Part shown: positions 1 through 7,649 of the stretch, piece by piece
Layout of the letters: the number at the start of each line of letters is the position of its first letter
Numbering within the stretch: position 1 is the stretch's first letter
DNA from: a virus
Direction: 5' to 3' (one strand)
Length of the DNA stretch: 64,000 bases
Virus record (IMG/VR): IMGVR_UViG_3300012208_000004
Span: 1 to 64,000 of that record
Made by a program: the position numbers and the translations under genes
The notes under the pieces: model-generated
Seen by the model: the letters and a program-made list of their open reading frames with translations, nothing else
Database searches by the model: none
What the model was told of the DNA's origin: nothing

Positions 1-1
1 T

Positions 2-124
2 ATTTTTATCAATCACTGCTTTGCCAATATTCATCGTCTCATTGGGCAAGGCTTCTATTCCTATGCCTTTTTCTCACAAATAACTCCATGGGCAAACTGT
101 CAACTCGATTTGACGCTTGCCTAA
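2..124 (+). CDS. 3' end of an unidentified gene (cut by window edge)
   Basis: An open frame enters from the left edge and stops at TAA 122-124. That stop abuts the AAGGAGG ribosome site of the next gene, a normal intergenic arrangement for this operon. Only about 40 residues are visible (ending ...NCQLDLTLA) and I recognise no domain. A second frame is also open from position 1 through 312 but overlaps the next gene, so I prefer this one. Identity unknown. Confidence 0.35.
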   Translation: MFINHCFANIHRLIGQGFYSYAFFSQITPWANCQLDLTLA

Positions 125-134
125 GGAGGAAATC

Positions 135-341
135 ATGGGCATGCTTTTATACGTTTGTCCTGATTGCCATAGGTGGCAAGACGCTAGCGCTATGGAGTAC
201 TTGGGTAGCCTGTTTACTAATTTGGGAAATACTCTCCAGGGCAAGCAAGTTCCCGAGCAACAACAAAAAGAACCGCTTACCGTTCCTTGTCCTAAAGGTT
301 GTGGACTTATGACACAAGTGAAAGTCGAGCAAGCGCCATGA
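135..341 (+). CDS. Small zinc-ribbon protein
   Basis: A 68-residue protein. ATG 135 is chosen over the upstream in-frame TTG at 117 because AAGGAGGA lies at 122-129. Two cysteine pairs, CPDC near residue 9 and CPKGC near residue 57, suggest one structural zinc site. Its stop overlaps the next ATG (ATGA), so the two genes are translationally coupled. The role is unknown; such ribbons are common next to phage terminase genes. Confidence 0.7.
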   Translation: MGMLLYVCPDCHRWQDASAMEYLGSLFTNLGNTLQGKQVPEQQQKEPLTVPCPKGCGLMTQVKVEQAP

Positions 342-532
342 AATGTCAGTACGTGGGCGACGGTGGCAAACAATGTGATTGTGAAGCTACCAGGGATATC
401 AGAGTGAAGTCAGCAAAGATTGGCTGGCGTTTCTTCCTGTGTGATGACCATGTGGAAGAGGTAACGAAACAACTGAGAACCTACATTGACAAGGTTGCAC
501 GTGAGCAAGTAGAGCAAGAGCAGAAAGGATAG
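338..532 (+). CDS. Small Cys/His-containing hypothetical protein
   Basis: A 64-residue protein. Start ATG 338 overlaps the stop of the preceding gene. Cysteines at the N-terminus (CQYVGDGGKQCDC) and a later CDDHVEEV segment could form a zinc site, and the C-terminal third is charged and helical. It lies in the small-gene cluster upstream of terminase. No family recognised. Confidence 0.65.
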   Translation: MKCQYVGDGGKQCDCEATRDIRVKSAKIGWRFFLCDDHVEEVTKQLRTYIDKVAREQVEQEQKG

Positions 533-536
533 ATCG

Positions 537-638
537 ATGATAACCATTCTCATAATCTTGGGCGTGGTCACTGGCATAATTGTTGCACTGTTTGCAATTT
601 GGTATTGGTGGATGGTTGGACATAGAATGCCATGGTAA
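537..638 (+). CDS. 33-residue single-pass membrane micro-protein
   Basis: ATG 537 follows AAAGGAT at 525-531 and runs to TAA 636-638. Residues 2-27 are almost uniformly hydrophobic (ILIILGVVTG...) and end in a Trp-rich boundary, so it should be one transmembrane helix with a very short tail. It sits in the small-gene cluster just upstream of the terminase promoter. Function unknown. Confidence 0.55.
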   Translation: MITILIILGVVTGIIVALFAIWYWWMVGHRMPW

Positions 639-657
639 CCCCCCCCCTTGCATGGGG
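639..657 (+). repeat. Palindromic repeat, CCCCTTGCATGGGG variant
   Basis: A C-run followed by CTTGCATGGGG, one of about 29 copies of the family described at 36069-36083. This copy is intergenic and starts directly after a stop codon. Confidence 0.7.
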
Positions 658-663
658 AATACT

Positions 664-694
664 GGAGCTTGGGTTTTGCAATCCGGCTCCTTTT
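664..694 (+). terminator. Probable Rho-independent terminator
   Basis: GGAGC at 664-668 can pair with GCTCC, and the stem is followed by a run of T residues. It would separate the upstream small-gene operon from the terminase promoter. The stem is short, so this is moderate support only. Confidence 0.45.
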
Positions 695-728
695 TTGTGT
701 TCAGATTTGGTGAGTATTTTCATAAATA

Positions 729-757
729 TTGCATACTGCTCGAAAGTGATGTATATT
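729..757 (+). promoter_or_regulatory. Promoter giving a leaderless terminase mRNA
   Basis: TTGCAT at 729-734 and TATATT at 752-757 are separated by 17 bp. A start point 7 nt after the -10 box falls on the A of ATG 764, and no SD sequence precedes that ATG. The predicted transcript is therefore leaderless. The -10/-35 match is good but the start point is inferred. Confidence 0.5.
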
Positions 758-763
758 TTGTCT

Positions 764-1429
764 ATGGACGCTGAATATAACACAAATGAAAAGCCATGGG
801 ATCAGCAGGATGGAGAGCCCTCACTTTGGTATGGTCGTTTTAGGTCATATTTGGAGATGGGCTTTAAGCGCAATGTTAATGCTGTGTATGCAGAAGAAGC
901 GAAAAATAGCGAAAATCAGCGAAATTTAGATGCTGGTGGTGAGTGGTATAGAATAGAAAAAGTGTGGAATTGGAAAGAACGTGCAAAATTATATGATGAT
1001 AATTGGATAAAAGAGCAAGATAAATTAATTGCACGAGAAAAAGAAATAGTTTTGAGAACAGGTTATGCGTTAATGCATAATCGAATTAAATTATTGAATA
1101 AATTTGTAGAGAAGATGGAGCAATGGGCGGATGAGGATGATAAGATATGGTTAGTGAAGACACAAGATGTTACAAGTGAAAATTTTAGTAAACATACTGA
1201 AGAGATGATATTTAATGCTCCAATGATGAGTGCGATATCTAAATATTTAGATGATATTGCTAAAGAAAAAGGCGAACGTGTGAAGAAGCAGGAAATAGAT
1301 GTAACAAATATAAATGATCAGGATATGCAGGATTTTTATAAAGCGATTGAGGAAGCATTGGATCAGCATCCAGGGGCAAAGATTGCCCTTGCTGAGAAGT
1401 TGGCAGAAATAGATGGGCAATCTCGCTAG
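764..1429 (+). CDS. terS: Terminase small subunit
   Basis: A 221-residue protein. It would recognise phage DNA and load the packaging motor. The N-terminus has the arrangement seen in small terminases of many siphophages: EPSLWYGRF near residue 15, then a segment ending WNWKERAKLYDDNW around residue 65. The body is helical with a charged C-terminus. It overlaps the large-subunit ATPase gene by 17 nt. An in-frame start at 749 is possible, but ATG 764 sits where the promoter predicts transcription to begin. Assignment rests on motif layout and position. Confidence 0.75.
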   Translation: MDAEYNTNEKPWDQQDGEPSLWYGRFRSYLEMGFKRNVNAVYAEEAKNSENQRNLDAGGEWYRIEKVWNWKERAKLYDDNWIKEQDKLIAREKEIVLRTGYALMHNRIKLLNKFVEKMEQWADEDDKIWLVKTQDVTSENFSKHTEEMIFNAPMMSAISKYLDDIAKEKGERVKKQEIDVTNINDQDMQDFYKAIEEALDQHPGAKIALAEKLAEIDGQSR

Positions 1430-2240
1430 TCTTGCATACCGTCTTGATCCGGCTCAAATGGCACGTGGCGCAGGTATTGAGCTTGATCCTTGGCAATCAA
1501 AACTGGTACGAAGTCATTCGAGCCGGATCTTGATCAATTGTTCTCGGCAATCTGGCAAGTCAACAACCGTCTCGGTCATTGCTGACCATACAGCATTTTA
1601 CCAGGATGACTCGCTGATACTGCTGCTTTCACCATCGCTTAGACAGAGCGGTGAATTGTTCCGCAAATGCTTAGATGTGTACCGTGATTTGGGGAAACCT
1701 ATCCCAGCTGACTCAGAAAACAAGTTGAGTCTCGAACTTGAGAATGGTTCTCGCATTATATCGTTACCAGGGACAGAGGGCACGACACGCGGTTTCTCTG
1801 GAGTAAAGCTACTCATTATCGACGAGGCTAGCAAAGTCCCTGACGAGCTGTACATGTCAGTACGGCCAATGCTAGCAGTGTCGGGCGGTCGGTTGATCGT
1901 TCTTAGCTCGCCATATGGAGCGCGTGGATTTTTTTATGAAGCATATAAGAGAATCCAAGAGGATAAAAAAGCAATGAGATTAATAGATAATAATGATACA
2001 TTTTATGATCTTGTAAATAATAAAAATAAAAGTGAATCTAACTGGGAATATTATGAAGTACCTGCTACAGAATGCCCTAGAATTACACCTGAATTCCTAG
2101 CAGAAGAACAGGAAGACATGGGAGATTGGTGGTTTCAGCAGGAGTATATGTGTAAGTTCAATGATATGCAAACAGCAGCATTTAGAAGTGAAGATATTGA
2201 GCAAATAGTAAAACCCGGTCTTGAGGTTTGGGATATATGA
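1413..2240 (+). CDS. terL: Terminase large subunit, ATPase part
   Basis: A 275-residue protein carrying only the packaging ATPase domain. Walker A (SRQSGKST) lies near residues 44-51, Walker B plus catalytic Glu (LLIIDEAS) near 133-140, and a coupling-type SSPYG near 165. Normal large terminases continue into a nuclease domain of about 200 residues. Here the frame stops at TGA 2238-2240, which overlaps the ATG of the next gene (ATGA). The nuclease is encoded there, so the two products probably act together as the motor at the portal. The last third is markedly more AT-rich than the first. Confidence 0.85.
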   Translation: MGNLASLAYRLDPAQMARGAGIELDPWQSKLVRSHSSRILINCSRQSGKSTTVSVIADHTAFYQDDSLILLLSPSLRQSGELFRKCLDVYRDLGKPIPADSENKLSLELENGSRIISLPGTEGTTRGFSGVKLLIIDEASKVPDELYMSVRPMLAVSGGRLIVLSSPYGARGFFYEAYKRIQEDKKAMRLIDNNDTFYDLVNNKNKSESNWEYYEVPATECPRITPEFLAEEQEDMGDWWFQQEYMCKFNDMQTAAFRSEDIEQIVKPGLEVWDI

Positions 2241-3016
2241 TAGTTACACAAGAGGCAAAAACTGAAGAATTGCTTCCAATAAATATTGGTGTAGACGTTG
2301 GCCAGATAAGGGACAATACAGCCGTGTGTGTAACCGAAGTTGCACAAGTGGATACGGGCAAGGTTCGCTACACAGGTCCTCAAACCATTGGCTATCATGA
2401 CGAATACGGCGCTTGGGTACCTCCTACTGGCCGAGAGCCCGTGATGAGATCTGAATACACAGTGAAGCAGATTAGACGTTTACCACTCAACACGAGCTAT
2501 CCAGATGTGGCAATCCACCTTGCAGACATGCTAGGTAAGGATGTATTTAAGAATAGAAAAGTACGATTATTAATTGACGTGACTGGAGTTGGCAGACCTG
2601 TATATGACGCATTAAAACTTGAAATGTTTTTACGTTTAAATAATGCAGAAATCAAACACCAATTAAGTGGTGGAATTGAATTTAAAATGTCGGAAAGGCA
2701 CGTCTTGCAACTTAAACCGATTAGTTTTGTGCATGGTGAGATATATAATCGCTCTAAAGGCACGCTCGGGAAAGCTTTTCTGGTGTCGAGATTGCAGACG
2801 TTATTTCAATGGAAACGCTTTCATGCACCTAATACAAAAGAAGTGAAAGCTATGATTGATGAGCTGTTAGTATATGAGATTAAGGTGGATGATAAAGGAA
2901 AAGATACGTATGGAGCATCTACCGGAAAACATGACGATCTTGCAACTGCTGCTGGTCTTTCGTGTTTAGAAGATCCATACAACGAAAAAGTAACATATAG
3001 TGAAAGAGTGTACTAG
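2237..3016 (+). CDS. Terminase large subunit, nuclease part
   Basis: A 259-residue protein with an RNase H-like fold expected for the headful or cos nuclease. An acidic strand (NIGVDVG) lies near residues 16-22, a second acidic segment (LLIDVTGVG) lies mid-protein, and GKHDDLATA near the C-terminus supplies the late acidic pair. ATG 2237 overlaps the ATPase stop. It has no ATPase motifs. Either the large terminase is naturally split, or a rare frameshift at the overlap joins the two parts. Both reading frames look intact. Confidence 0.8.
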   Translation: MIVTQEAKTEELLPINIGVDVGQIRDNTAVCVTEVAQVDTGKVRYTGPQTIGYHDEYGAWVPPTGREPVMRSEYTVKQIRRLPLNTSYPDVAIHLADMLGKDVFKNRKVRLLIDVTGVGRPVYDALKLEMFLRLNNAEIKHQLSGGIEFKMSERHVLQLKPISFVHGEIYNRSKGTLGKAFLVSRLQTLFQWKRFHAPNTKEVKAMIDELLVYEIKVDDKGKDTYGASTGKHDDLATAAGLSCLEDPYNEKVTYSERVY

Positions 3017-3310
3017 ATGGCAAAGAAGAGAAAAGTATTTAAGGGGTATATGACCGTAGAAGGTTTACATGTTGAACTTCAAGGTATTAATCTTGAAACT
3101 GGAGAGTCTAGCGATTTAGTGTCTTTATCATTTCCTCCTGAGTACATGGATGATTTTGTAAAGAGATGGCAGGAATGTAGAGATGGAACAAATGAACAAC
3201 ACTGTTTGATGTATAGGACTTATTTTGATGATCATCCTGATATGGATTGGCAAAAGTATCTTTCTATGGAATTTAAGAGGTTAGAAGAGAAGAAAAAGGA
3301 TCAAGAATAA
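3017..3310 (+). CDS. Hypothetical protein in packaging operon
   Basis: A 97-residue protein that begins immediately after the terminase nuclease stop. It starts MAKKRKVFKGYMTVEG and ends in a Lys/Glu-rich helix. No cysteine cluster, signal peptide or membrane segment. Its operon position between terminase and portal suggests an accessory head or regulatory role. No family recognised. Confidence 0.6.
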   Translation: MAKKRKVFKGYMTVEGLHVELQGINLETGESSDLVSLSFPPEYMDDFVKRWQECRDGTNEQHCLMYRTYFDDHPDMDWQKYLSMEFKRLEEKKKDQE

Positions 3311-3553
3311 ATGGACGTTACCCAAGACTCGACTATCATGCTCCCGTCAGGTGATTTTGAAAAATTGGACAAGCGTGAGAAGGAATCATTTCACGCATTG
3401 CAAGAGGAAATGATTGCAATGCTCGTAAACAAAAGCAACCATTTCAAGCTTCAATATCCAGGCTTACGTATTGAATGGCGTTTTCAAGCAGAAGTGTATC
3501 AAAGCGTTGTGAATGCGCCTAGTAGCGTGAAATATAGTGATAGGATTTATTGA
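3311..3553 (+). CDS. Hypothetical protein in packaging operon
   Basis: An 80-residue protein starting directly after the preceding stop. A long amphipathic helix (residues about 15-45, LDKREKESFHALQEEMIA...) is followed by a short beta-rich end. No recognisable family. Gene spacing and strand argue that it is real. Confidence 0.55.
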   Translation: MDVTQDSTIMLPSGDFEKLDKREKESFHALQEEMIAMLVNKSNHFKLQYPGLRIEWRFQAEVYQSVVNAPSSVKYSDRIY

Positions 3554-3555
3554 GT

Positions 3556-3810
3556 ATGAGAGTAAATGGTTATCAATGTGATGCATGTTGCACTGTGAAA
3601 AGTGGGGAGAATTCTTTAAAAGATTGGTTTGCTGTATATGATTTTAGAAAAGGTGTTGAAAGTGATGAACAGCATTTCTGCTCGCTGCATTGTTTGCATG
3701 AGTGGGTAGAGAAGCAAATCCCAGTAGTTGGTCAAGTTTTCCCTTCATTCCGTAATTCTAAAACAGAAGAGGAAAAGCAAGAAGATCGTGAGTACTGGAG
3801 GGATAATTAA
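3556..3810 (+). CDS. Small zinc-finger-like protein
   Basis: An 84-residue protein. CDACC near the N-terminus and CSLHCLHEW in the middle would make a four-ligand zinc site. ATG 3556 is preferred to TTG 3550 because the AGGA at 3542 is better spaced for it. The stop shares its last base with the portal start at 3810. Role unknown. Confidence 0.6.
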   Translation: MRVNGYQCDACCTVKSGENSLKDWFAVYDFRKGVESDEQHFCSLHCLHEWVEKQIPVVGQVFPSFRNSKTEEEKQEDREYWRDN

Positions 3811-5036
3811 TGAACACACTCCAATCTCCACCTGAGACACAGCCAAAGTATAAAATCACCGATGATGATAGGGCACGCGCTACACGTATCCAAGATGCAT
3901 GGGATGCTTATGAGGATAATTTTGTAAATCATTTTAAAAAGATGCCCGATGAGCCTGACATGAATGTTTTAAGCAATAGAGTTATTGAAATAGTGAATGC
4001 AAGCAATGACTTTTTGTTTGCTAAAGAGTTACAAATAACTGTTCCTGAAGGGAGTCCCAAGGAAGCGCAAGCTTTCTTGGATGATACATTTGGAAGGAAA
4101 GAAACCCGCATTCCATTTCTACTCCGTCTAGGGCTCAACGGGTCTATGGCAGGGAGTGCGTTTATTCGTATTGTTCCAGGTCGCAAAAAAGGCAAGTTCA
4201 GACTTATTGAAGTCGATCCAAGTACTATCAACGTTAAAACAGCTCCACAGGACTGTCAGACGGTCCTCCTGTACTGCATTGAGTATTGTGAGGATGAAGA
4301 GGACGCAAGCGGTAAGCCGCAACGTGTGTACTATCGTGAAGAGATTTCGCGCATTGATCCAACTGGCAACCAGCCATTTACTTACGAAGACATGGATGCA
4401 GACGGCATAGATTCCGATGTTATATGGAGCATTCAGCATTGGACACAAATAGCGCAAGCTGGCATGGCACCGAAGAATGGAAACTGGGTACCAGCTGGGG
4501 AGCCTTATGATTGGCCCTATCCATTCAGTCCGATATTTTCGTGTCAAAATCTTCCAAGACCCAACAGTTTTTGGGGATACCCTGACGTGACCAAAGGGCT
4601 CATAGGGTTAAACGACTCACTGAACCTTGTGCAATCAGGTATCAATGTGGAACGTAAGATTAAACGAATGCTGTATGCACCTGGTACAGGTGAGGGTACG
4701 TTGCGCATGCAGTCGGGCACGATTATGCAGTTGCCTAATGCTGACCAGAAAATTGAAGCTGTACAAGTGGCAAGCGAAACTGCAAGTGACCTCACCTTTG
4801 CCGCTAACCTCCGAAGTGACATGGATGAACAGTCAAGCGTTCCAGGAGTCGCAACCGGGCGTATCGATATTCTCCCTCGTGGTATTACTGGAATTGCAGT
4901 GGAGCTTTTGTATGGGCCACTCCTCAAGAAGACAGACAAGAAACGTTGTACCTATGGTGAAATGATTATAGAAGTTTCAAAGGCGTTGTTAGTATTGAAT
5001 AACATGAAAAGCAGTGTGAGTGAGGATGCAGCATGA
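3810..5036 (+). CDS. Portal protein (main body)
   Basis: A 408-residue protein forming the dodecameric DNA channel at one capsid vertex. Family-like features are an N-terminal helical region with VLSNRVIEIVNASNDFL, a beta-rich clip/wing with FRLIEVDPSTI, and the late segment SFWGYPDVTKGLIGLNDSLN followed by SSVPGVATGRI. Most relatives continue with a helical tail. Here the frame stops and the tail-like sequence is in a separate gene at 5510-5848. It overlaps the next gene by 4 nt. Confidence 0.85.
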   Translation: MNTLQSPPETQPKYKITDDDRARATRIQDAWDAYEDNFVNHFKKMPDEPDMNVLSNRVIEIVNASNDFLFAKELQITVPEGSPKEAQAFLDDTFGRKETRIPFLLRLGLNGSMAGSAFIRIVPGRKKGKFRLIEVDPSTINVKTAPQDCQTVLLYCIEYCEDEEDASGKPQRVYYREEISRIDPTGNQPFTYEDMDADGIDSDVIWSIQHWTQIAQAGMAPKNGNWVPAGEPYDWPYPFSPIFSCQNLPRPNSFWGYPDVTKGLIGLNDSLNLVQSGINVERKIKRMLYAPGTGEGTLRMQSGTIMQLPNADQKIEAVQVASETASDLTFAANLRSDMDEQSSVPGVATGRIDILPRGITGIAVELLYGPLLKKTDKKRCTYGEMIIEVSKALLVLNNMKSSVSEDAA

Positions 5037-5290
5037 GTACACGTGATACAAAGTTTCAATGCTTTGCTAATTCGTTGTGGGAAGAGCTTTGCAGGAATTT
5101 TGGCAGTTGGTATGAATTTGATAATGACAATACTCACAACGAGTCGAGGGATATAATAGCGCGTCGGGCTTATGATTTATTGGAACATGCAATAGGAGAG
5201 ATTGACACAAGAGATTTAGACAGTCTTGATATGCATGAATTCATAGCGCGTATTCCTGATATGACTGAATTGCCCAAGGAGACACCATGA
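5033..5290 (+). CDS. Hypothetical protein inserted within the portal region
   Basis: An 85-residue acidic helical protein. ATG 5033 overlaps the portal stop and its own stop overlaps the next ATG at 5287. It lies between the portal body and the portal tail-like gene, so it looks like an accessory gene that split the portal. No motif recognised. Confidence 0.6.
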   Translation: MSTRDTKFQCFANSLWEELCRNFGSWYEFDNDNTHNESRDIIARRAYDLLEHAIGEIDTRDLDSLDMHEFIARIPDMTELPKETP

Positions 5291-5508
5291 GCAAGAATCG
5301 CTATCTTTATGAAGATTTACAGGATCTACGATATGCATATGATCAGTTAGGGCACGCATTAATCGATGCATTGAAGCCGTTGATTATTGCACTTATTTGG
5401 TTTTTAGATAGATTAACGACACAAAAATGTGCTCGGGTATGTTTGTTGATATCGTTTTCTTCTCTTTTGATTGTCTTAATGATTTTAGCGTTAATGCAGG
5501 GAGTGTAG
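5287..5508 (+). CDS. Small membrane protein
   Basis: A 73-residue protein with two hydrophobic stretches: residues about 25-40 (ALIDALKPLIIALIWFL) and the C-terminal 20 residues (CLLISFSSLLIVLMILAL). It probably makes two membrane passes. With its upstream partner it interrupts the portal coding region. Function unknown; a membrane role is odd among head genes. Confidence 0.55.
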   Translation: MSKNRYLYEDLQDLRYAYDQLGHALIDALKPLIIALIWFLDRLTTQKCARVCLLISFSSLLIVLMILALMQGV

Positions 5509-5509
5509 T

Positions 5510-5848
5510 ATGAGCACCGACATTGATATAACACTAGAGTGGCAAAGCCCACTTCCTGTAGATGACTTACAAACAGTACAGGCATATGTGTTGTTGAAAA
5601 GTCTTGGGATATCTAACACTTCGATAATGAGGAAACTCGGCTATGATCCAGATGAGGAAGCAGCATTGTCAGCGGCGGAAGATGCGCAAGCCCTTGCTAA
5701 CAATCCACTCATGCAACAACAGGACGTGTTGCCAGATTCCATTCCAGGAGTAGCGCCACTACCAGGTCAACCACCAGCAGTCGCACCTGGTGCGCAACCA
5801 TCCCCATTGCAAGGTGGAAGTCCACAAGGAGTACAGCAGAATGGATAA
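5510..5848 (+). CDS. Portal C-terminal tail encoded separately
   Basis: A 112-residue protein. Residues 1-50 (EWQSPLPVDDLQTVQAY, then SLGISNTSIMRKLGYDPDEE) resemble the extreme C-terminal helices of single-chain portals, where a similar segment precedes a disordered end. The remainder is Pro/Gln/Ala-rich and includes one palindromic repeat read as SPLQGG (5802-5816). It starts 1 nt after the upstream gene. I infer it assembles with the portal body. A separate capsid-interior protein is the alternative. Confidence 0.6.
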   Translation: MSTDIDITLEWQSPLPVDDLQTVQAYVLLKSLGISNTSIMRKLGYDPDEEAALSAAEDAQALANNPLMQQQDVLPDSIPGVAPLPGQPPAVAPGAQPSPLQGGSPQGVQQNG

Positions 5849-6137
5849 AGAATATAAAGGTGAAATACATATAAATGGTAAAATATTGCCTATAACAAGT
5901 TTTATCTTTGCCTTTAGTCCTCCTCCTGAACCACATCTTATGTACAACAGGCAATTTTTACCAGCTAATCAAGTTCCAGAGTGTGAAACGTCATTATGTG
6001 AAGAAAAAGCAACGCAGGATTGTGTTTTGTGTCTTACTCCTATTTGCAATGGACATGCAAGTATGGCGGTGAAAGAGCATATATGTCATGCGTGTAGACT
6101 TGCGACCTGGATATATGTGAATAGAGCGAAAGGATAG
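5841..6137 (+). CDS. Cys/His-rich B-box-like zinc protein
   Basis: A 98-residue protein. ATG 5841 overlaps the upstream stop. The C-terminal half holds a regular series of metal ligands (CETSLC, CVLC, CNGH, then H and CHAC), spaced like a B-box type zinc finger that would bind two ions. The N-terminal 50 residues are beta-like. Probably a protein-interaction module. No phage role known to me. Confidence 0.6.
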   Translation: MDKEYKGEIHINGKILPITSFIFAFSPPPEPHLMYNRQFLPANQVPECETSLCEEKATQDCVLCLTPICNGHASMAVKEHICHACRLATWIYVNRAKG

Positions 6138-6140
6138 AGT

Positions 6141-6425
6141 ATGAGCAGTGAGCCAATTTCACAAACAGCGTTTGACACGCTTCCTAAAGCTATTCGTAAC
6201 TGGATAGCTGGAATTGGATGGAAGCGAGAGGACATAACAAGTTGCCATATCCGTTGTTGTAGACCTTTGATTTTTACTTTTACCAAAGGGCAAGAGAAAC
6301 GTTTTGTGCGATTGAATGTGCTAGAAAATGGAGAATATGCTAAAAATGTCATTGAAGAAGATCAAGAAGCATTAGTTCAACATGTTACACAAGTAAATAT
6401 TGATACAGCTAAGCATGGATTGTGA
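6141..6425 (+). CDS. Hypothetical protein
   Basis: A 94-residue protein starting MSSEPISQTAFDTLPKA. It has a Cys-Cys pair mid-protein (HIRCCRP) and a helical acidic end. It follows the previous gene by 3 nt in the same operon. No family recognised. Confidence 0.55.
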   Translation: MSSEPISQTAFDTLPKAIRNWIAGIGWKREDITSCHIRCCRPLIFTFTKGQEKRFVRLNVLENGEYAKNVIEEDQEALVQHVTQVNIDTAKHGL

Positions 6426-6434
6426 AAGGAAAAT

Positions 6435-6803
6435 ATGTTTACAATTGGGCTACATGCCACATCGATTTTAGCGTGGGGAATAGCCGTTCACCTGTTTTGT
6501 GATTGGTTACTTCAAAATGACTATATGGCTAAATATAAGGTTTCGCTCTTGCATCCAGCCGCTTGGATACATAGCGGAATCCACCTGCTAGGCTTGCTGT
6601 TTATCTTCCCCTGGTGGGCGGCTTTGCTCATCGCTATTATTCATCTTTTGATCGATACACGCGTGCCTCTTGTGTGGTGGAGGAAGTTCTACAGGCAAAC
6701 AACCGAGGGACCTGTAGCCATAGATGTTGCAATATGGGGTGATCAAGTTGCCCATATTACAGTACTTGCAATATTTGCATTAATTATTGGAGGAGTATCA
6801 TAA
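6435..6803 (+). CDS. DUF3307-family membrane protein
   Basis: A 122-residue protein with three to four membrane helices. Family traits visible are an early H-x(3)-DW-L-Q (HLFCDWLLQND), then MAKYK, a central His-containing helix (HPAAWIHSGIH), IHLLIDTRVP, and a late WGDQVAHIT. DUF3307 proteins occur in phages and bacteria and their activity is not established. SD AAAGGAA precedes ATG 6435. Confidence 0.7.
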   Translation: MFTIGLHATSILAWGIAVHLFCDWLLQNDYMAKYKVSLLHPAAWIHSGIHLLGLLFIFPWWAALLIAIIHLLIDTRVPLVWWRKFYRQTTEGPVAIDVAIWGDQVAHITVLAIFALIIGGVS

Positions 6804-7079
6804 ATGGCAATAGTTCCAGATTTTGCAAATCAACCGACATCATTTCAACCATCAATGAACGCTGAAGTACAACCTAATAGCGTGCATTTCAAACTTCAAA
6901 AAGATCCATTTACAGCCGATACACTAATTGTTCCTGATGGTCTCATGATACAAGTGGTAACGTTGTGGTTACAAGCGCATCCACAAGAATCAATTGAAAT
7001 TATGCGTGCACTTAAAAATAAGCAACGTAACGAACTTGATATTATTCGTACGGTTAATAGTACGAAGAATAGGAGTTGA
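6804..7079 (+). CDS. Hypothetical protein
   Basis: A 91-residue protein directly abutting the DUF3307 gene. The N-terminal third is polar and possibly disordered (FANQPTSFQPSMNAE), followed by a compact alpha/beta region and a basic helix at the end. No family recognised. Confidence 0.55.
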   Translation: MAIVPDFANQPTSFQPSMNAEVQPNSVHFKLQKDPFTADTLIVPDGLMIQVVTLWLQAHPQESIEIMRALKNKQRNELDIIRTVNSTKNRS

Positions 7080-7080
7080 C

Positions 7081-7215
7081 ATGGCAAAGAAACAAAAGTA
7101 TGTGATGACGTACAAGATGAAAGATGGTAGCACAGCTCCGTCAGGAGGTGTTGTTAAGACAGATAGCAAGGGCAAACCCATAAAGCGTGATGATGCTAAA
7201 AAGAAAGGAAAGTGA
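7081..7215 (+). CDS. Very basic 44-residue protein
   Basis: ATG 7081 lies 7 nt after AGGAG, and longer in-frame starts lack an SD. The product is Lys-rich (MAKKQKYVMTYKMKDGS... ending DDAKKKGK), consistent with nucleic-acid contact. It forms a pair with the next basic gene. Confidence 0.55.
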   Translation: MAKKQKYVMTYKMKDGSTAPSGGVVKTDSKGKPIKRDDAKKKGK

Positions 7216-7216
7216 C

Positions 7217-7396
7217 ATGGCAGGTAGCAAGCACCCGGGGTTCAAGAAAGCGGCATCATCGATTGCAGCAAAGCAAGGAATCTCAAAAGGAGCGGCCAGT
7301 GCTATTCTTGCCTCTAGCACGCGAAAAGCTAGTCCAGCAGCTAAGCGGAAAAATCCTAATTTGAAGAATGTACCATCCAAAAAGAAAGGGAAATAA
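7217..7396 (+). CDS. Small basic phage protein
   Basis: A 59-residue protein with the pattern HPGFKKAASSIAAKQGIS, then AASAILASST and a Lys-rich tail. Short proteins of this pattern recur in dsDNA phages near structural genes; I know no assigned function. SD GGAAAG precedes ATG 7217. Confidence 0.65.
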   Translation: MAGSKHPGFKKAASSIAAKQGISKGAASAILASSTRKASPAAKRKNPNLKNVPSKKKGK

Positions 7397-7397
7397 C

Positions 7398-7649
7398 ATG
7401 ACAAAAAATACAAGTAGTGATACTGATCCTCAGTTGCAAGCGGTGAAACCCGATGATATAAAGCCTGAAACTGATCCTGTAGCAGTTCCAAGCTTTGCTG
7501 ATAAGGTTGAAGATCTCATGAACCATGCTATCGAGCAATCCATTCCTGCTCCAAATCAACCTGCTACCGAGCATCATCAAAAGTTTGCAGCATGGGCAAA
7601 TGCGCTAGGCGATTTGTTACGTGAGGTAAAGCAGCATGCTAAATCCTGA
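7398..7649 (+). CDS. Hypothetical protein
   Basis: An 83-residue protein. The N-terminal half is acidic and Pro-rich, the C-terminal half helical (FAAWANALGDLLREVKQ). ATG 7398 follows AAAGGGAAA. It overlaps the next gene by 14 nt. No family recognised. Confidence 0.55.
   Translation: MTKNTSSDTDPQLQAVKPDDIKPETDPVAVPSFADKVEDLMNHAIEQSIPAPNQPATEHHQKFAAWANALGDLLREVKQHAKS

Noticed and set aside
632-763. Upstream extension of the small terminase
   Set aside because: The extension passes through the palindrome, terminator and promoter and has no SD; ATG 764 fits the promoter.
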